Part shown: positions 34,172 through 45,599 of the stretch, one piece after another
Layout: every line of letters begins with the position of its first letter
How positions within the stretch are numbered: the first letter of the stretch is position 1
DNA from: Carnegiea gigantea
Taxonomy: Eukaryota > Streptophyta > Magnoliopsida > Caryophyllales > Cactaceae
NCBI GenBank assembly: GCA_029747015.1
Contig: JAKOGI010000535.1
Coordinates: 248,001 to 312,000, forward strand
Length of the DNA: 64,000 bases
Reading direction: 5' to 3'
Program-made: the position numbers and the translations under genes
The notes under the pieces: generated by a model
Databases searched by the model: none
Seen by the model: the letters and a program-made list of their open reading frames with translations, nothing else
Told to the model about the DNA's origin: nothing

Positions 34172-35456
34172 TGATGACTGTCATATTTACATCGGATTTT
34201 ATAAGTGTTTCGAAATTATTTTAGGGTTTTAGTGTGCTTAATTGTACGATTTATGCCTTTATCCCTACTATACTATTTTGTTTCGCATGTTTTGGGAGTT
34301 TTCATGGATTTTGACTTTGTGAGCTAAGTTATATAAGTAGAATGAAGATTTTTGAGGCCTTGTGGATCAAAGCAGATAGCACCCCTAAGATGGATAAATC
34401 GTGGCCAATGTGCTGCGATCCAAGACGTTCCATGAAGACGCAGCAGAAGGAGCAAGTGAGAACCATCGAGGCAGAGTCCACCATGGCCTGTTTGTGGTGG
34501 GTCTCACGGTCCGTGGTGGCCTCTGTTTCATCAGGTTTGCTAAATTTTGTTGTGGCAGTTTGTGATTCAAGTGTTTGGATGGTTTTGCAAACTTCATTTC
34601 TGCCATCAAACAGCATTTACTACTTAATCCATCCCCATCCTTCATCAATCCTCTTTTACAATACACCATCAAGCTAGGATTTGGATAAGATTAAAGAGAG
34701 TTAAGAGCAAGTTGAAGGTGAAGATTTGCAAGGATTCCGAGTCGGGTTCGCATCTACCTATACAAACATGCATTGGTTGAGCAATTCCTCTCTCTTCTCT
34801 TCTCTTTTATCTTTAGATATTTATAATTTTTAGATTAGCATTGATTTTTATGTTAAGTTTTGAATTGGTAATCTTAGAATTGAGTTGAATTCTTGTAACT
34901 GAACCAATTCTTGTTTAGATCTAAAAGTGCTGCAGATTTGTTTGGCTTATCCATTAAATCTTAGACGTTGATTTGCTAGTAAGAAACCGATTCAACTTCC
35001 TACTTGTTTTGGACATTTGGTGAAGAACTAAAAGGCGAAACTAGATATTGAAAAACTAAGATTTGAGTTAAGAGTGTGCGATCTTGAGAAAGACTTGCCG
35101 ATAATAAGAAACCCCTAAAATAGATAATCACATTCTTAATGATCTTAGATTAATCAAAAACCTTTGAGAAATGGTAGTTGACTGGATTTAAAATTTTCAT
35201 TCCACCGTGAAAGAGGGGCTTGGTAATTCAATTATCAGTTTTGGAATTACCCGTCTAAAGAAGTGGCACTTGATTAATTCTTGAGGAGGAAGACTTGATT
35301 TAATGAAATTCCTTAATTGTTAACCTATTAGATTTGATAAGTAGTATAGTTCAATTTTGTTCTGAAATTTCGATTCGCTTAGTCTATCTAAACGGAAATG
35401 ACCCTGGTTTGCTATAATGTCACCATGCAGGCAACCCTGTCAATAGGTAGTTCGCG
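34172..35456 (+). mobile_element. Family A LTR, 3' LTR of A6
   Basis: It starts TGATGACTGTCATATTTAC and aligns with 29812-31133. It ends near a much decayed primer-site-like AACACTATT (35459-35467), after which similarity to family A stops. Its hairpin near 34396 is degraded. Confidence 0.7.
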
Positions 35457-35690
35457 ATAACACTATTATGCAAGTTTGATTGTACTGGTAGCCCTTTAAG
35501 CTTCCTTCCATGGTTAAAGTAGAATTTGATGATATAGGGGATATTCTTGTTGTCCAGTCATTCAAAGGCAGACAAGAATCTCCCCTCTGACCAATTATTG
35601 CACGACATAAACTTTGGGCACAAGTTATGGGCTTGGCTACCACTGAATGGGGAGTTTACCTACGAGCAACTTTAATGGGAGTGGTTAGAA
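35457..35690. other. Unassigned 234-bp segment
   Basis: The segment lies between the last family A LTR and the E5 integrase stub. A 67-codon open frame exists on the minus strand (35440-35643), but I recognise nothing in it. Confidence 0.35.
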
Positions 35691-35794
35691 ATCGTCCTTG
35701 TTCATTGTAAAGGTAAACTCATAGCCCTTCATTTGTGCCTTATATGCCTTATTTTGGATCCTTACAAAACCTAGAATGAAATTCATACTCACAT
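35691..35794 (-). pseudogene. pol: E5 integrase core, stub left of E4
   Basis: The minus strand reads VSMNFILGFVRIQ, the start of an integrase core (usual ..DVSMDFVLGLPRT), with the first catalytic Asp changed to Asn. It continues the E5 integrase, whose zinc-finger end lies at 43143 on the other side of E4, and is truncated soon after. Confidence 0.65.
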
Positions 35795-36873
35795 TGTTGG
35801 AGATTAAATTCCATTTGGCCAAATAAAGGCATGAAACACTTGTTGGTGAGCCCAGTGGAGGTTGAACATCAAAGAAGAACCGAGAGAGAGAGAGAGGGGG
35901 GGGAGAGAGAGAGAGAGAGTTCCCAAATAAAGAAGGCTTCTGATGGCAAACATTCATCACTTAAAACAGATAGCAAGAAGATAATTCATCCAACCCTCCA
36001 ACCCTCTAAAGGCATAGCACTGAGGATTAGATTAAAGGGAAGACCCAAATCACCACCCTACTAAGAGAGATTAAGAATTTGAGATTTTGAGGAAAACCAA
36101 GCTTTAAGCTCTTATATTATTCATCAAATCTAATTTTTCATAGATGCCATTGGGTTCATAAATATCTAATGAGAGGGGGAATTAGTTGTACATTAATGGG
36201 GCAAGTTGTCCAATAGGAGGCTGATAAAATAACCTAGGAAACTAAATCAAAATGTTTAAGATAATTACAATCAGTATAAGCTATATTTTCGAATATTCAT
36301 CCTTCATTTTCTAGAGAGCCATTAGTAGGCTCTACTCCTCCAAGTAAGATGACACCACTTGTCAACTCTTCTCTCGTGTGTGAAGAATCATTACAACCTT
36401 ATTAATCTCAAAGATTACAGCCCTAACCTCCTTAATTAAGCCCAAGTTCAGAACCATGCATTCTTCGGTCCTAGATCGATCCTTGCTTGGTATTCGGCCC
36501 ATAACTTCGTCAATGCTCAGAGTTTGAGTATGATCCTAGATCATAAGAAAGTGACATTCGGAGATTTCTATCCATGTATAACTTATAGAAATTGGAGCTT
36601 ATTTACCTAGTCACATTTGAGCTAGGAATGAAGCAAAGTATTCTGCACAGAAACTAAGAATGTGCTAATGAGGTGGTTTTGGGAGGATTAAATGGTCAAA
36701 CTCCTTATTTAGGGCTACTATTGGCCCAACAACATTTGCTAACCCTAATTGGGTCCCAAGTCAATCTTAGCCTAGGGGGACCTAGTCCTTGACATAGGGT
36801 TAATATTTGGCCGACTTCATTCATGACTCTCACTAGTGAGAGTAGGCTCAAGCTCGGGAGTCGCTCTGCATCA
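35795..36873 (-). mobile_element. E4 3' LTR
   Basis: It is 1079 bp and starts on the minus strand with TGATGCAGAGCG after the polypurine tract. A (GA)n microsatellite lies at 35882-35919. Confidence 0.8.
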
Positions 36874-36886
36874 ACCCCTCCCCCTT
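36874..36886 (-). other. E4 polypurine tract
   Basis: On the minus strand AAGGGGGAGGGGT precedes the LTR start. Confidence 0.75.
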
Positions 36887-37570
36887 GAAGAGGATTTGTC
36901 CTGAAATCTTCATCATGTTCATCATTATCTTTAACGTAAGGAGTGAGATTCCTAGCATTAAAGGTGGTAGACACTTGCGTATCTCCTCGAGGTTCAATCT
37001 TGTATGCATTCTCTCCCACTTTTTGTTCCATCTTATATAGACCATCTCCTCTAGCGATGCGCTTATTCCTCCTTCTTGAGGGGAACCTTTCCTCCCTAAA
37101 ATATAACCATGCAAGATTACCCGGCTTGAACTCAATCTTGGGTGGTTCTTGTTGGGCTTTTGTTTGTATTGCTTATTCACCTTTCCAATTTGTGCCCTCA
37201 CTTGCTTATGTAGCTTCTTTACTTCTTTAGCTCTTACTTCATCCTCAAAACTTACCCATGATTCTTAAGGAATAGGTATAAGATCAATGGGAGTAAGAGG
37301 GTTAAGACCGTAGCACGCTTCAAAGGGAGAGTAAGAGGTAGCATAGGGAGGAGCCTTATTGTACGCGAATTCGACATGAGCAAGCTTGACATCCCAATCC
37401 CTCAAACTCTTACTCCCCATACCCCTTAGCAAGGTTATGATAGTTCTATTTATCACGTTTATTTGTCCATCGGTTTGAGGATGATAAGTAGCGCTAAAAA
37501 GTAACTTAGTCCCCACGAGCCTCCATAGGGATCTCCAAAAGTGAGACAGAAAGGGTCCGTACTTTCTTAA

Positions 37571-37870
37571 AAGAAGAGGTCCGCAATGTAGATAGCATCA
37601 TCACTCGTGTGGCATGTAATGAAGTGAGCCATCCTAGAGAATCGATCCGCCACTACCATGATAGTATTCCTATCTGACATGATGGTTCTTAGAATACCAT
37701 GAAGCCTCATAATTTCTTGAAAGAAGAGGTCTGCAATATAGGTAGCATCATCACTCTTGTAGCACGCAATGAACTGAGCCATCTTAGAGAATTGATCCAC
37801 CACTACCATGATATCGTCTTTTCCTCCAGGGGTTCTTAGAAGGGCCACTAGAAAGTCCATGACAATGCCA
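37571..37870 (-). repeat. 150-bp in-frame tandem duplication in E4 integrase core
   Basis: AAGAAGAGGT(C)CGCAAT at 37571 recurs at 37721. The two 50-codon units differ at about one base in ten. The reading frame runs through both. Confidence 0.8.
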
Positions 37871-38283
37871 TCCCAATGACTTAAGGGGCCCGAAAGAGGA
37901 GTATAAAGACCTTGATGGAAATGACTCTTAGTCATGTGATAAACATTGCATTTTGAGATCACCTTATGAACATATCAACCTATCTTGGGCCAATTAAAAT
38001 GATCTTTGACTATTTTAAGGGTCTAGTTAATGCCAAAATGATTGACTAAGGCTCTAGGGGTTCTTAGAAGGGCCACTAGAAAGTCCATGACAATGCCATC
38101 CCAATGACTTAAGGGGCCCGAAAGAGGAGTATAGAGACCTTGATGGAAATGACTCTTAGTCATGTGATAAACATTGCATTTTGAGATCACCTTATGAACA
38201 TGTCAACCTATCTTGGGCCAATTAAAATGATCTTTGACTATCTTAAGGGTCTAGTTAATGCCAAAATGATTGACTAAGGCTCC
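37828..38283 (-). repeat. 228-bp tandem duplication in E4 integrase
   Basis: Unit 37828-38055 is repeated at 38056-38283, with only a few differences (for example TATAAAGACC against TATAGAGACC). The length is 76 codons. It is clearly younger than the 150-bp duplication. Confidence 0.9.
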
Positions 38284-38483
38284 TGTGTGAGCCTCTTTAA
38301 CAATCAAGTCTATTAGAGGACTTTTAGGGATGCAAAACTTGTTTCCTTTGAAGAGGAAACCATCTTCTAAAGTGAAAGCACGAAAGTTAGAAGGATTCTG
38401 TGAAGTCTTCATCCTCATGGTATATAGCCCTAAAGAAATGAAATCCAAGAACCTTGGCTTCAAGGACCGAAAGGAGAGCATAT

Positions 38484-39030
38484 CTCCCTAATAAGGCATC
38501 GACCACAACATTCTTTTTCCCACTCTTATGCTTACAAGAGAAGGGGATTGATTGAAGGAACTCAACCCACTTAGCATGTCTTAAGTTCAACTTGTGTTGA
38601 CCATTGATATAGGACAGTGCCTTATGATCCGAATGGAACACAAAGGGCTTGGGCTTGAGGTAATGATTCCAATGTTCAAAGCCCTAACAATGGCATAGAA
38701 TTCCTTGTCATAGGTAGAGTGGTTGAGCCTTGAACCATTTAACTTCTCACTAAAGAAAACTAGAGGACCCTTAGGTTAAGTGAGAACTACACCAATCGCA
38801 ACGCCACTGGCATCACATTTAACTTTAAATAGAAGATCGAAGTTGGGAAGACCTAAGATAGGAGCCAAACAAAGTCTATCCTTGATGATTTTAAAGGCCC
38901 TTTGCATGATCTTTGTCTACATAAAGGTTTCTTTTTTCATGCTTTCGGTCAAGGGAGCCGTAATGGAGCTAAAGTCTTTGATGAACCGATGGTAGAAGGA
39001 ACCTAACCCATAAAAGCTTTTGCACTTCTA
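38484..39030 (-). pseudogene. pol: E4 RNase H
   Basis: On the minus strand the region 38387-38641 reads [29 protein letters not shown] and [21 protein letters not shown], the C-terminal RNase H and connection typical of plant Ty3/gypsy. Upstream pieces around 38780-38960 encode the F.VKCDASGVAIG.V type start in a broken frame. Confidence 0.65.
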
Positions 39031-39800
39031 TGATGGAGGTGAGAGTAGGCCAACTCTTGATAACCTCAACTTTAGATTTAACAACTTGAATTCCCTCATT
39101 GGACACAACATAGGCGAGAAAGATACTGGAGGACTGAATAGTTCACACTTCTCAAGTTTAGCATATAACTTTGTTATCGTAATACTTGGAACACTTGAGA
39201 ATGATACTCTACATGAGACGTTTCATCACGACTACACACCAAAATATCATCAAAATACACCATAACAAACTTCCCAATGAATGGTCTCTAGACCTCATTA
39301 TGAGCATTATTAAATTACTAGTAGCATCGGATAGACCGAATGGCATCACAAGCCACTCATATAACCCATATTTACTCTTAAAGGCAGTTTTCCACTCATT
39401 TCCTTCTTTCATTCTAATTTGGTGATAGCCATTCCCGAGGTCAATTTTGGAAAAGACCTTGTACCCATTCAACTCATCAAGCATATCATCCAATCGAGGA
39501 ATATGGAATTGATGCTTGATGGTGATGTTGTTTATGACCTAGAATCAACATACATACACCAAGTGCCATCCTTCTTAGGTACCAAATGGGCAGGAACTGA
39601 ACATGGACTCAAGCTTTCCCTAATGTACCTATGGCCAAGCAACTCTTGGGCTTGCCGTTAATGCTCTTTCAACTCATTAGGATTGCACCTATAGGCTAAC
39701 TTGTTTGGCAAAGGAGCGTCCATTAGGAGATTAATGTGGTACTCAATTCCTCTCAAAGGAGGGAGCCCTGAGGAATACGCCCTTTAACTCTTTCAGGAGT
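39031..39800 (-). pseudogene. pol: E4 reverse transcriptase
   Basis: The minus strand reads [53 protein letters not shown] and, in a shifted frame at about 39225-39275, [19 protein letters not shown] with the catalytic YFDD intact. Frame changes and the lost N-terminal match make it inactive. Confidence 0.75.
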
Positions 39801-40330
39801 GATTAAGCTCAAGGATGTAGAGGTTTCACTATCTTAGTTATGTTTGATTCTACCATAAGTAAGGCAAATAAAGGCTTGCTCTTACTAATTGCTCTCTCCA
39901 CCCATGTTTCACTCATAAATAGGCTTTTCTCACTTCCCATTCCCAGATTAGATTTGAGGAGTTTAGATGGAGGTAGCGGTGTCAAAGTAAGATTATGACC
40001 TATGTACTTGAATGCATAAGTATTGGCATGTCCATCATGAATCACATGACTATCAAACAACTATAGCCTATTAAGCAACAAATGATGCATCCATGGGAAG
40101 AACATCTCATAGTGCTTCACCACAATATCAACCAACCGAAAATGCAATAAGTGCTTGCTTAGAAACAGTTACCCTGCTTCTTTGTTTGAGCTATTGGAAT
40201 GAGGGGTAGGATGCACCATGGTGGGTAATTTAAGTTTGCCAATAAGTGTTCTGGAAGCTTCATTAGTACAACTTCCTCTATTAATAATGAGCTCACAGAC
40301 CTTGCCTACGATAGTGTATTAAGTATGGAA
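39801..40330 (-). pseudogene. pol: E4 protease and linker
   Basis: VGKVCELIINRGSCTNEAS (about 40250-40310, minus strand) corresponds to the family active site ELIIDSGSCTN. The catalytic Asp and the next residue are Asn-Arg, so the protease is dead. The linker to RT follows with HVIHDGHANTYAFKY and MSETWVERAISKSKPLFALLMVESN. Confidence 0.65.
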
Positions 40331-40426
40331 AATTTTCTCCCTTTGTTTTGGCTCACAAGGAGCCTCTTGGGCATGGAGTGCTCTCCAAATCAGTAAGGGT
40401 TGTCCTACGTCTAGAGTAATCAAAGT

Positions 40427-41510
40427 TTAATCTTCATCCTCTACTTCCTCTCCACTAGTTGCTTCTTCAATAGCCTGGATTTCTTTTACTTCTCTAATGC
40501 TGAGGGTCCTTTGGTTAGGACAATCTGCTTGGAAGTGTCTATAACCATGACATTTAAAATACTTTTTATAGTCCAATCTCTTTGGTGGTTCACTAGTAAT
40601 CCCTTTACCCCTGTCAAGAGTTTTGATAGGTGTTGGGGTAGTGATAGCTTTGTTGGGGGTGGAGTAACATTTGGGGGTACTCGAAGGACAAATAGAGGAG
40701 ACAGTTTGAAAGGGTTTTTGACCTATAAGTTGCTTCTTAACCTTGATAGCTAGGTGACACACATCATCAAAGGAAAAGTAAGGTTGTAGATCAACCTTGT
40801 TGGCAATGCTTGGAGATAATCCTTTCATGAACCTAGCAATCTTAAGTTCGGGTTCTTCATCTAAGCCAACTTGCATTTGAAGTTGCTCAAACTTTCTAAT
40901 ATACTCTTCTACCTTTATATTCTCTTGGTTGAGAGATGTGATCTTGAGATAGAGTTCTTGTTTGTAAGAAGGACGTAGAAATCTCTTGTTCATATGCTTA
41001 TTGAGCTTTAATGAAATCTTGATTTTGGATTTAGCGTCTCTAGCCCTACTCTTCTTCAAATGCTCATACCATAATGAAGCATACCCCTTCATCTTAAGAA
41101 AGGCCAACTTAAAGGCCTTCTCATTATTGTAATCTTTGAGTTCAAACAGCCTTCCAAGGGTTTGAACCCAATCAATATAGTTCTCCAGGTTAAGGTTGCT
41201 CTTAAATTTCAGAGCCTCAACTTCGAGATCTCGAAGATCATCCCTTAGATTATGGCTGAGTCTTCTTGGTCTTCCTTGCTTATCATCAAAGTCTTCATGG
41301 GACGAAGAGTATGCAATGTCAATAGGGCAAGCATTGCTGCCTTGCCGGTAAGGGTTTCATTGAATGGATTCCCTTAATTGTGCAACCTCTTGAGCAAGCT
41401 TCCTCATTTGCTTTTAAAGCTTTACAAGGGCCCTACCAATCTCATTGTTGTACTCAAGAGGAATTTTGAGGGGTGAGAAGGATTTTCCTCACTAGTCATG
41501 GTTGATAGAA
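40427..41510 (-). pseudogene. gag: E4 gag
   Basis: It starts at about 41501 with MTSEENPSHPSKF. After breaks the main part, 41107-40427, is a clean 226-codon stretch. It has FLKMKGYASLWYEHLKKSRARDAKSKIKISLKLNKHMNKRFLRPSYKQELYLKI (in pieces), VEEYIRKFEQLQMQVGL and FMKGLSPSIANKVDLQPY, all typical of the retrotransposon Gag domain. A knuckle YFKCHGYRHFQADC follows, in which the first Cys is Tyr. It ends with an acidic tail. Stops lie only in the N-terminal part. Confidence 0.75.
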
Positions 41511-41987
41511 AGGTGAAACGAGGAAAAAAGGAGGGGGGAAAAAGGGAGGCACGGGCATGCTGAAGGAGCACGGCTAGGAAAACAGTGAAAAAAGAAGGGG
41601 CACAGTCATGCTCTGCAGCATGGGGGACCATGTTAGTAGGATTTAAGAGTGCAGAAAAGTGGCACGGTCGTGCCAGATAGCATGAGGTGGCTGTATCGAA
41701 TCTCTGAGTCAAATTTTCAAAGTGCAGGATTTTTACACAGGCGTGCCAAGTGGCACAGGGTGGGAGTGTTAAATTTCTTGTTTCGTGTTTTTGGTTTTTT
41801 TGTGGAGTTTTAGGGATGTGTTTAGGTTACAGTTTGTGTTTGGGCTACAATTAGTGTTCTTTATGGACTAAATAAGAGATTTAAAATGGAAGAACTAATG
41901 ACAAAATATTATAGAAAGGGGGAAACTTTATGCAATTCTAAACAAGGATAGCTAGAATAGATACTTACTAAGAGAAAGGATCATTAT
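41511..41987 (-). other. E4 5' leader with four inverted repeats
   Basis: Between primer site and gag lie GTGCCA-ag-TGGCAC (41743-41756), GGCAC-ggtc-GTGCC (41661-41674), CATGCT-ctgc-AGCATG (41607-41622) and an imperfect one near 41553-41574. The spacing is about 50-80 bases. A related GTGCCAC/CATGCC-rich leader is present in E6 (48835-49035). Confidence 0.65.
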
Positions 41988-41999
41988 GCTCTAATACCA
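41988..41999 (-). other. E4 primer-binding site, initiator Met tRNA
   Basis: The minus strand reads TGGTATTAGAGC, one change from the usual TGGTATCAGAGC, two bases from the LTR end. Confidence 0.8.
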
Positions 42000-42001
42000 A
42001 A

Positions 42002-42090
42002 TGATGTAGATTGAATTCCATTCGGCCAAATAAAGGCATGAAATGCTTGTAGGTGAGCCCAGTAGAGGTTGAATATCAAAGAAGAATTGA

Positions 42091-42150
<60 letters not shown>

Positions 42151-43142
42151 TGGGGGCAGAGAGAGAGAGAGAGTTCCCAAATAAAGAAGGCTTCTAATAG
42201 TAAAGATTCAACACTTGAAATAGGTAGTAATAAGATAATTCATCCCACCCCTTAACCCTCTAAACCCTTGTCCCCAAGGATTAGATTAAAGAGAAAACTC
42301 AAATCACCACCCTCCTAACAGAGACAAAAAATTTGGGATTTTGAGAAAAACCAAGCTTCAAGCTCTCATATCATTCATCAAATCTGATTTTTTATGGAGA
42401 TAATTGGGATCATAAATATGCAATAGGAGGGGGAATTAGCTGTTCATTAGTAGGGCAAGTGATCTAATAGGAGGCTTGCAGAATATACTAGGAAACTAAA
42501 TCAAAATGCTTAAGATAATTACAATCACGATGAGCTGTATTTTTCAGGATTCATCCTCCATCTTCTAGAAAGTTATGAGTAGGCTCTACCCCTCCAAATG
42601 AGGTGATGCCACTTATTGACTCTTCCCTTGTGTGTGGAGAATGATTCCAAGCTAATTAATCTCCAAAATTATAGCTCTTACCTCCTCAATTAGACCTAAA
42701 TTCAGAACTGCGCATTTTTCAATCCTGGACCCACCCATCCTTGGTATTTGGCCCATAACCTCCTCAATGCTCAAAGTTTGAGTGTGATTCAAGATTCATG
42801 AGAAAGTAGATATTCTAGGCTTTCGATCCATGTATAACATACAGAAATCAGGGCTTGTTTTCCTTGTTAAATGTGAGCTAGAAATAAAGCAAAGTATTTT
42901 ACCAAAAACTAAAAATGAGCTAATAAAGTGATTTTGGGATGATTAAGTGGCCAAACTCCTTATCTAGGGCTACTATTGGCCCAACTACCTTTTCTAACCC
43001 TACTTGGACCTTCATAAGGATCCAAAGTCAATATTGATTTAGCAGGACCTAGTCCTTGACATTGGGTCAATATTTTAGGCCAACTTGGTTCATGACCCTC
43101 ACTAGTGAGAGTAGCCCCAAGCTTGGGAGTTGCTCCGCATCA
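42002..43142 (-). mobile_element. E4 5' LTR
   Basis: It is 1141 bp and aligns with 35795-36873. The extra length comes mostly from a compound (GT)n-(GA)n microsatellite at 42090-42173. The minus strand begins TGATGCGGAGC. Confidence 0.8.
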
Positions 43143-43600
43143 TATGCCTTCCCTAATGCCATTTATTAATGGAAGAGGAGTATACAATGCTTGGTGAAGG
43201 GTTCCATTTAGTAATGGAAGAGGAGCATACAACCTTTGTTGAAAGGTTCGTTTACCCCTATGACATATAACGCACTTCGAGACAACTTTATGGACTTCGC
43301 CTGTGATCCTAGGCCAATAAAAATGCCCATTCTAGATCTCAATTGTTTTGTTGATGCCAAATCGACTACTCAATGTCCCATCATGGGCCTCTCTTATAAC
43401 GAACTCCTTTAGAAAGTCCCCAGGAACACATAATTTGTTGTGCTTGAAGAGAAACCCATCTTGTAAGATATAGGAGTTATGATGCCTAGGGTTTGCAGCA
43501 ATTCCTAGGAAATCCTCATATTCTTTATAGAGATCTTAGATGGGTAAAATCCTAAGATTTTAGCGATAAGAGTGCAGAGAAGAGTGTATCTTCTTCATAG
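43143..43600 (-). pseudogene. pol: E5 integrase N-terminal zinc finger
   Basis: The minus strand reads HKVVSKCVICHRGKRTFQQRLYAPLPLLNG followed by a repeated LHQALYTPLPLINGI: a 45-bp in-frame duplication at 43161-43250. It joins, across E4, to VSMNFILGF at 35794. Confidence 0.65.
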
Positions 43601-44130
43601 TGCATCGGCCACCACATTTTTCTTGTCATATTTGTGCTTCCAACTAAAGGAAAATGATTAGAGAAATTCCACCCACTTTGCTTGCCTTGAATTAGGCTTG
43701 GGTTGTCCATTGATGAAAAATAAGGCCTTTTGATCTGAATGTGTCACAAAGGGCTTTGGCTTGAGTTAGTGACTCCAACAAGCAGAATCCTGAATGATAG
43801 TATATAACTCCTTGTTATAAGTGGAATAGTTAAGTTTGGGATCACTCAACTTCTCACTTAAATAGGTCAAGGGTAGCTTAGCTTAGGTGTGGACTATCCC
43901 AATGCAAATGGCACTAGCACCACATTCAACTTTGAAAAGGAACTCAAAGTTGGGAAGAGCCAAGATAGGAGCCGAGCATAGCCTGCTTTTGATTGTCTGA
44001 AAGGACCTTTGGGCAGCTTGTGTCCACTCAAAAGTTTCCTTCTTCATGCACTCGGTTAAGAGAGCCATGAGAGAGCTAAAGCGTTTGATGAGCCCATGAT
44101 AGGAAGATGCTAAGCCATGATAGTTCCGCA
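43601..44130 (-). pseudogene. pol: E5 RNase H
   Basis: It contains HGLASSYHGLIKRFSSLMALLTECMKKETFEWTQAAQRSFQTIKSRLCSAPILALPNF (in pieces, 43940-44131) and FLFKVECGASAICIG, where the usual VECDAS has Gly for the catalytic Asp. The distal part near 43600-43750 is broken. Confidence 0.7.
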
Positions 44131-44720
44131 CTTATGTGATAAAGGTAGGCACAGGCCAACTCTTGGCTTCAACTTTGGACACATGCACTTATATGCCCTC
44201 TTTCGATGACAACATAGCCAAGAGAAACAACTTAAGTTGAAAATAAGTGACATTTCTCATGCTTAGCATGTAATTTTTGTTTTAGTACTTAAAAGACTCG
44301 GGAGACATATTCAACAAAAGAGGTTTCATCTTGACTATGCATCGAAATACCTTCAAAATACAACACAACATACTTCCCATTGAAAGACCTCAAAACCTCA
44401 TTCATAAGTCTCATGAATATGGTAGGAGGATTAGACAAACCAAAAGGAATAATAAGATACTCATACAACCCATACTTTATCTTGAAAGCAGTTTTCGACT
44501 TATCACATTTTTTCATTCTAATTTGGTGATACCCACTCCTAAGGTCAATTTTAGAGAAGACCTTTAACCCATGTAATTGATCAAGCATATCATCAAATCA
44601 AGGAATGGGGAACTTATGCTTAATGGTGATGTTGTTTATGGCCCTAGAATCTATAAAGATATGCCATGTCCCATCATTCTTAGATACTAAAAATGAGGAA
44701 ACTGAATAAGGACTCAAGCC
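44131..44720 (-). pseudogene. pol: E5 reverse transcriptase
   Basis: [54 protein letters not shown] and NGKYVVLYFEGISMHSQDETS are visible over 44289-44588. The catalytic YFDD is YFEG here, so the active site is lost. Confidence 0.75.
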
Positions 44721-44899
44721 CTCCCTAATATACCCAGGGTCAAGCAACTTTTGGACTTTCGTTCATAATTCTCTGATTCGTTAAGATGGCATAGATAGGT
44801 TAGCTTGTTAGGGAAAGGGGCACTCGATAAGAGATCAATTTGTTACCTAATTCCTCTTAAGGAAGGGAGCCGGGGGTAAATCAGTGGGAAATACATTCT

Positions 44900-45545
44900 C
44901 AAACTCTTCTAAAGAGTGATTGAGCTAGAGCTTGCATAGGCTTCACTGGTTCACATGTGTTTGATTCTACCATAAGTAAGGCAAATAAGGGCTTGCTCTT
45001 ACTGATGGATCTCTCTAGCTATGTCTCACTCATGTATAGGTTTTCTCACTTCCCTACCTCGATTTAATTTTGAGAGCTATGGGTAAGCACAATAGAGCCA
45101 ATGTAAGGCTACAACTATTATGCTTCAATGCATACGTTTTTGCATGTCCATCATGAATCATATGATTATCATATAAACATTATTTACCAATGTCCATCAT
45201 GAATCATATGATTATCATACAAACATTGTTTACCAAGTAATAAATGACATGCATCTATAGGTTGAACATCACATAGCTCTCCACCACAATACAAACAAGC
45301 TGAGAATGAAATAAGAGTCAGTATAGAAAAGGTTACGTCCCTCCCTTGCTTAAGCTATTGAAGAGTGTAGGGGGTTGGATGTACCTTGGTTGGTAGTTGG
45401 CGCTTGTCGATGAGAGTCAAGGAAGCCACATTTGTGCACTTCCATGATCAATGATAAGCTCACACGCCTTGCGTCCAATGGTACAGTGAGTATAGAAGAT
45501 TTGTTCCCTTTAGCTAGGTTCAAGAGGAACCCCTTTGACATGAAG
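44900..45545 (-). pseudogene. pol: E5 protease and linker
   Basis: CELIIDHGSAQMWLP near 45415-45475 corresponds to the IIDSGSCTN active site with D-H-G. The linker near 44945-45060 carries the MSETxxERSISKSKPLFALLMVESN type sequence. A 63-bp repeat containing ATGTCCATCATGAATCATATGAT occurs twice at 45143-45225. Confidence 0.55.
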
Positions 45546-45599
45546 TGCTCTTTGGATCACTAATAGCTCAACAGTGTTTGATGTGATCAAAGTGTGATC

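Larger units (their letters stand above)
36887..38483 (-). pseudogene. pol: E4 integrase with two tandem duplications
   Basis: Read on the minus strand: the zinc-binding part has SPLIDLIVKEAHTGALVNHFGIN and HKVISKCNVYHMTKS, followed by the core VMDFLVALL (first catalytic Asp kept), DQFSKMAQFIACYKSDDA and IMSDRNT (second Asp kept). YHPQTDGQINVINR has the catalytic Glu replaced by Asn. A C-terminal region ends in VSTTFNARNLTPYV. The zinc finger plus first Asp is present twice through a 228-bp duplication, and the stretch from IMVVVDQF to DLFF twice through a 150-bp duplication. A TAG stop after FGIN occurs in both 228-bp copies. Confidence 0.75.
35795..43142 (-). mobile_element. E4: Ty3/gypsy chromovirus, CRM-like, minus strand
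   Basis: This 7.35-kb element is inserted in the integrase of E5. It has LTRs at 35795-36873 and 42002-43142, an initiator-Met primer site, gag, PR, RT, RNase H, integrase and a polypurine tract. CRM-like assignment rests on integrase features such as VVVDQFSKMAQFI, KLLFSATYHPQTDGQ and the C-terminal VSTTFNARNLTPYV; it is a judgement without tree building. The target duplication is probably CACAT / CATAT, blurred by mutation. Confidence 0.75.

Noticed and set aside
34342..34677. 111-codon frame in the A6 LTR and similar frames at 5754, 7944 and 29856
   Set aside because: They lie inside LTRs in different strands and phases among copies. The resemblance is due to shared LTR sequence, not to coding constraint.
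35440..35643. 67-codon minus-strand frame between family A and E5
   Set aside because: It overlaps the end of an LTR, and no motif or family resemblance was found.
42090..42173. Possible satellite or CRISPR-like array
   Set aside because: It is a plain compound GT/GA microsatellite in an LTR. No spacer-repeat architecture exists anywhere in the window.
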